The translations under genes and the position numbers were made by a program. DNA of 7,195 bases, taken from assembly GCA_022759345.1 (NCBI GenBank), contig JAEMPK010000006.1:1-7195 (forward strand). Reading direction: 5' to 3'. Within the stretch, counting starts at the first letter, position 1; each line of letters starts with the position of its first letter. Positions 5,729 through 7,195 of this stretch are shown piece by piece. This DNA comes from Pyrobaculum sp. (GTDB lineage Archaea > Thermoproteota > Thermoprotei > Thermoproteales > Thermoproteaceae). Below the pieces are notes generated by a model. The model ran no database searches and was not told where the DNA came from. It worked only from the letters and a program-made list of their open reading frames with translations.

Positions 5729-6679
5729 ATGAGGATCGTCGTCACGGGCGGCGCCGGCTTCATAGGAAGCCACCTAGTGGATAGGCTGGTGGCTGAGGGG
5801 CATGAGGTGGTTGTGGTGGACAACCTCTCCTCTGGGAGGCGGGAGTACGTAAACAAGGCGGCTGAGCTCTACATACGCGACCTCAAAGACCCCGACTGGG
5901 GGGTCGGCATACGCGGCGACGTGGTGTTTCACTTCGCCGCAAACCCCGAGGTGAGGCTGTCGACCACGGAGCCCGTGGTGCATTTCAACGAAAACATACT
6001 GGCCACCTTCCACGTCCTCGAGTGGGCGAGGCAGACCGGCGTGAGGACTGTGGTGTTTGCCTCCTCCTCCACGGTGTACGGCGACGCGGAGGTCATCCCC
6101 ACGCCGGAGGAGGAGCCGTATAGGCCGATCTCGGTCTACGGCGCCGCGAAGGCCGCCGGAGAGATCATGTGCGGCACCTACGCCAGGCTCTACGGCCTGC
6201 GGTGCCTGGCGGTGAGGTACGCAAACGTCGTAGGCCCCCGGCTGAGGCACGGCGTAATTTACGACTTCATAATGAAGCTCAGGAAGAACCCGAATGTGCT
6301 GGAGGTTTTGGGAGACGGCACCCAGCGGAAGAGCTACCTCTACGTGACAGACGCCGTAGACGCCACCATATCCGCGTGGAGGAAGCTAGAGGAGTTGCAA
6401 CTCCCCTTCCTAGCCATCAACGTGGGGAACATCGACGCGGTGAGCGTGTTAGAGATCGCACAGATAGTCGCAGAGGTGTTGAAGCTCAAGCCCGAGATTA
6501 GGCTGGTGCCCGCGACGCCGGACGGCAGGGGGTGGCCTGGCGACGTGAAGTACATGACCCTCTCCATAGCCAAGTTGACGAAGATGACGGGCTGGAGGCC
6601 CACCATGTCCAGCGCAGAGGCCGTGAGGAGGACCGCGGAGGACTTGGCCAGGGAGCTATGGGGGCAGACACGGCCCTAG
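5729..6679 (+). CDS. galE: NAD-dependent UDP-sugar epimerase, probable UDP-glucose 4-epimerase
   Basis: Extended short-chain dehydrogenase that inverts C4 of a UDP-sugar by oxidation and re-reduction with bound NAD+. It would supply UDP-galactose or similar sugars for glycoconjugates. Seen: 316 codons. The Rossmann motif TGGAGFIGS is at 6-14, followed by Asp31 at the end of the second strand (VVDNLSSG), which favours NAD. ASSSTVYG at 111-118 provides the catalytic Ser/Thr, and YGAAK at 137-141 supplies Tyr137 and Lys141. RYANVVGPR at 163-171 and the GDGTQRKSYLYV stretch at 195-206 are substrate-side motifs. From memory the sequence is very close to the structurally characterised GalE of Pyrobaculum calidifontis, which supports both function and taxonomy. 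The start is at the usual distance before the Rossmann fold and is served by a TATA box in aroA. Other UDP-sugar epimerases cannot be excluded. Confidence 0.88.
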   Translation: MRIVVTGGAGFIGSHLVDRLVAEGHEVVVVDNLSSGRREYVNKAAELYIRDLKDPDWGVGIRGDVVFHFAANPEVRLSTTEPVVHFNENILATFHVLEWARQTGVRTVVFASSSTVYGDAEVIPTPEEEPYRPISVYGAAKAAGEIMCGTYARLYGLRCLAVRYANVVGPRLRHGVIYDFIMKLRKNPNVLEVLGDGTQRKSYLYVTDAVDATISAWRKLEELQLPFLAINVGNIDAVSVLEIAQIVAEVLKLKPEIRLVPATPDGRGWPGDVKYMTLSIAKLTKMTGWRPTMSSAEAVRRTAEDLARELWGQTRP

Positions 6680-6750
6680 CGGCCGGTCTCCTCGCCGCCG
6701 TGATAATCTACACCTGGCTCAGAAGGAGAAAAGTCAACTGCCGAACTTAA
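6658..6750 (+). CDS. Putative 30-residue single-span membrane protein
   Basis: I do not recognise this protein. Seen: ATG at 6658, TAA at 6748-6750. It starts MGADTALAAGLL, continues through a hydrophobic run to IIYTW (about residues 6-20), and then has LRRRK, giving one membrane span followed by a positive cluster. By the positive-inside rule the short N-terminus would lie outside and the C-terminus inside. It overlaps the end of the epimerase gene by 22 bases and the end of the convergent dehydrogenase gene by 17 bases, leaving 54 bases used only by this frame. In that free part the codons (CTC, GCC, ATA, ATC, AGA, AGG, AGA) look like those of neighbouring genes, which favours real coding. 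The overlap suggests translation coupled to the epimerase. Against it: Ala/Leu-rich spans arise easily by chance in GC-rich DNA, and it is not similar to SecE, Sec61-beta or TatA. Confidence 0.35.
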   Translation: MGADTALAAGLLAAVIIYTWLRRRKVNCRT

Positions 6751-7195
6751 TTACACGCCTCCCCAAGTGGGAGGCTTTAGGCGTCTCCTCTAGGAGCTTG
6801 GGGAGCTCCGAGAAGCTGTGGACTGTGTATATGGGCTTCACGGCGCCTTTCGCCAACAGCTGAAGCGCCTCCTCTAGGTCCCTCCTGCCTCCCTGTATCA
6901 CAGGCAGGATCTCGACCTCCTTCAATATCAAGAGGCCGAGGGCGACGGGCGTGGGCTGGGGGTCTACGTTGCCGATAAGCGCAATCCGCGACCCCCAGTT
7001 AAGCGACCTGATGGTCTGCTCCAGGGTGGGTCCGCCGACGGCCTCCACCGCCCCGTCTGCGCCGCCAAGCTTCTTGACCTCCTCCGAGAAGACCTTGCTG
7101 GTCACCACATGGTCCGCGTATTTAGAGACGGCCTCAGCCTTGGCGGGGCTTGTGACGGCTATCACCTCGGCCCCGTAGGCCTTGGCTATCTGCAC
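6734..7195 (-). CDS. Medium-chain dehydrogenase/reductase (zinc alcohol dehydrogenase-like), C-terminal part
   Basis: Partial: 153 codons and a TGA, with the 5' end beyond the right edge; the first codon here (GTG) is an internal Val, not a start. Seen: VQIAKAYGAEVIAVTSPAK, the first helix and second strand of the Rossmann fold in MDR enzymes, then ADHVV, the DGAVEAVGGPTLEQTI strand-helix unit, GSRIALIGNV, and the typical end with KPIYTVHSFSELPKLLE followed by GRRVIKFGS. No acidic residue follows the second strand (VTSPAK), which hints at NADP(H) or a quinone-reductase/acryloyl-CoA-reductase-like member rather than a classical NAD alcohol dehydrogenase; this is inference. The zinc-binding and substrate region is outside the window, so the exact reaction cannot be named. 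It is convergent with the epimerase and the candidate small membrane protein. A pyrimidine-rich CTTTTCTCCTTCT follows the stop on the minus strand and could aid termination, but weakly. Confidence 0.85.
   Translation of the reverse strand: MQIAKAYGAEVIAVTSPAKAEAVSKYADHVVTSKVFSEEVKKLGGADGAVEAVGGPTLEQTIRSLNWGSRIALIGNVDPQPTPVALGLLILKEVEILPVIQGGRRDLEEALQLLAKGAVKPIYTVHSFSELPKLLEETPKASHLGRRVIKFGS

Noticed and set aside
4589..5856. Two minus-strand ORFs of about 290 codons opposite aroA
   Set aside because: They are antisense to a clear EPSP synthase and are low-complexity (His/Pro/Arg- and Ser/Thr/Pro-rich), as expected of antisense frames.
1..7195. CRISPR array, prophage or complete insertion sequence
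   Set aside because: No regularly spaced direct repeats, integrase, attachment-like repeats or intact transposase were seen.

Overview
This window looks like chromosomal DNA of a hyperthermophilic crenarchaeon of the order Thermoproteales, most probably a Pyrobaculum relative. The evidence is an archaeal/eukaryal-type TyrRS, a transketolase split into two ORFs, heavy AGA/AGG and ATA codon use in GC-rich DNA, TATA-box promoters set 23 to 26 bases ahead of start codons (leaderless style), and a GalE-like epimerase whose sequence closely resembles, from memory, the characterised Pyrobaculum calidifontis enzyme.

Layout: (1) 1-374, minus strand: N-terminal part of a type I-beta DAHP synthase, running off the left edge. 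(2) 375-719: a lower-GC gap with the DAHP synthase promoter, no convincing gene, and a run of hairpins that may be a decayed element or an RNA. (3) 720-1670, minus strand: tyrosyl-tRNA synthetase. (4) 1671-1760: a short divergent promoter region. (5) 1761-5716, plus strand: a tightly overlapped operon of transketolase N-half, transketolase C-half, 3-dehydroquinate synthase (AroB) and EPSP synthase (AroA). (6) 5729-6679, plus strand: a UDP-sugar epimerase that seems to have its own TATA box inside the end of aroA. (7) 6658-6750: a possible 30-residue single-span membrane protein. (8) 6734-7195, minus strand: the C-terminal part of a medium-chain dehydrogenase, cut by the right edge.

The genes form a coherent aromatic amino acid block. 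Transketolase can make erythrose-4-phosphate, DAHP synthase condenses it with PEP, AroB and AroA carry out steps 2 and 6 of the shikimate pathway, and TyrRS uses one of the end products. The remaining shikimate genes are not in the window.

The most unusual signal is a 13-codon ORF (1738-1779) that starts exactly where the predicted operon transcript should begin. It encodes MQGYLQSGWKEGF, which has one Tyr, one Trp and one Phe, and it overlaps the GTG start of the transketolase gene in another frame. This suggests, without proving it, a leader-peptide or upstream-ORF control of the aromatic operon.
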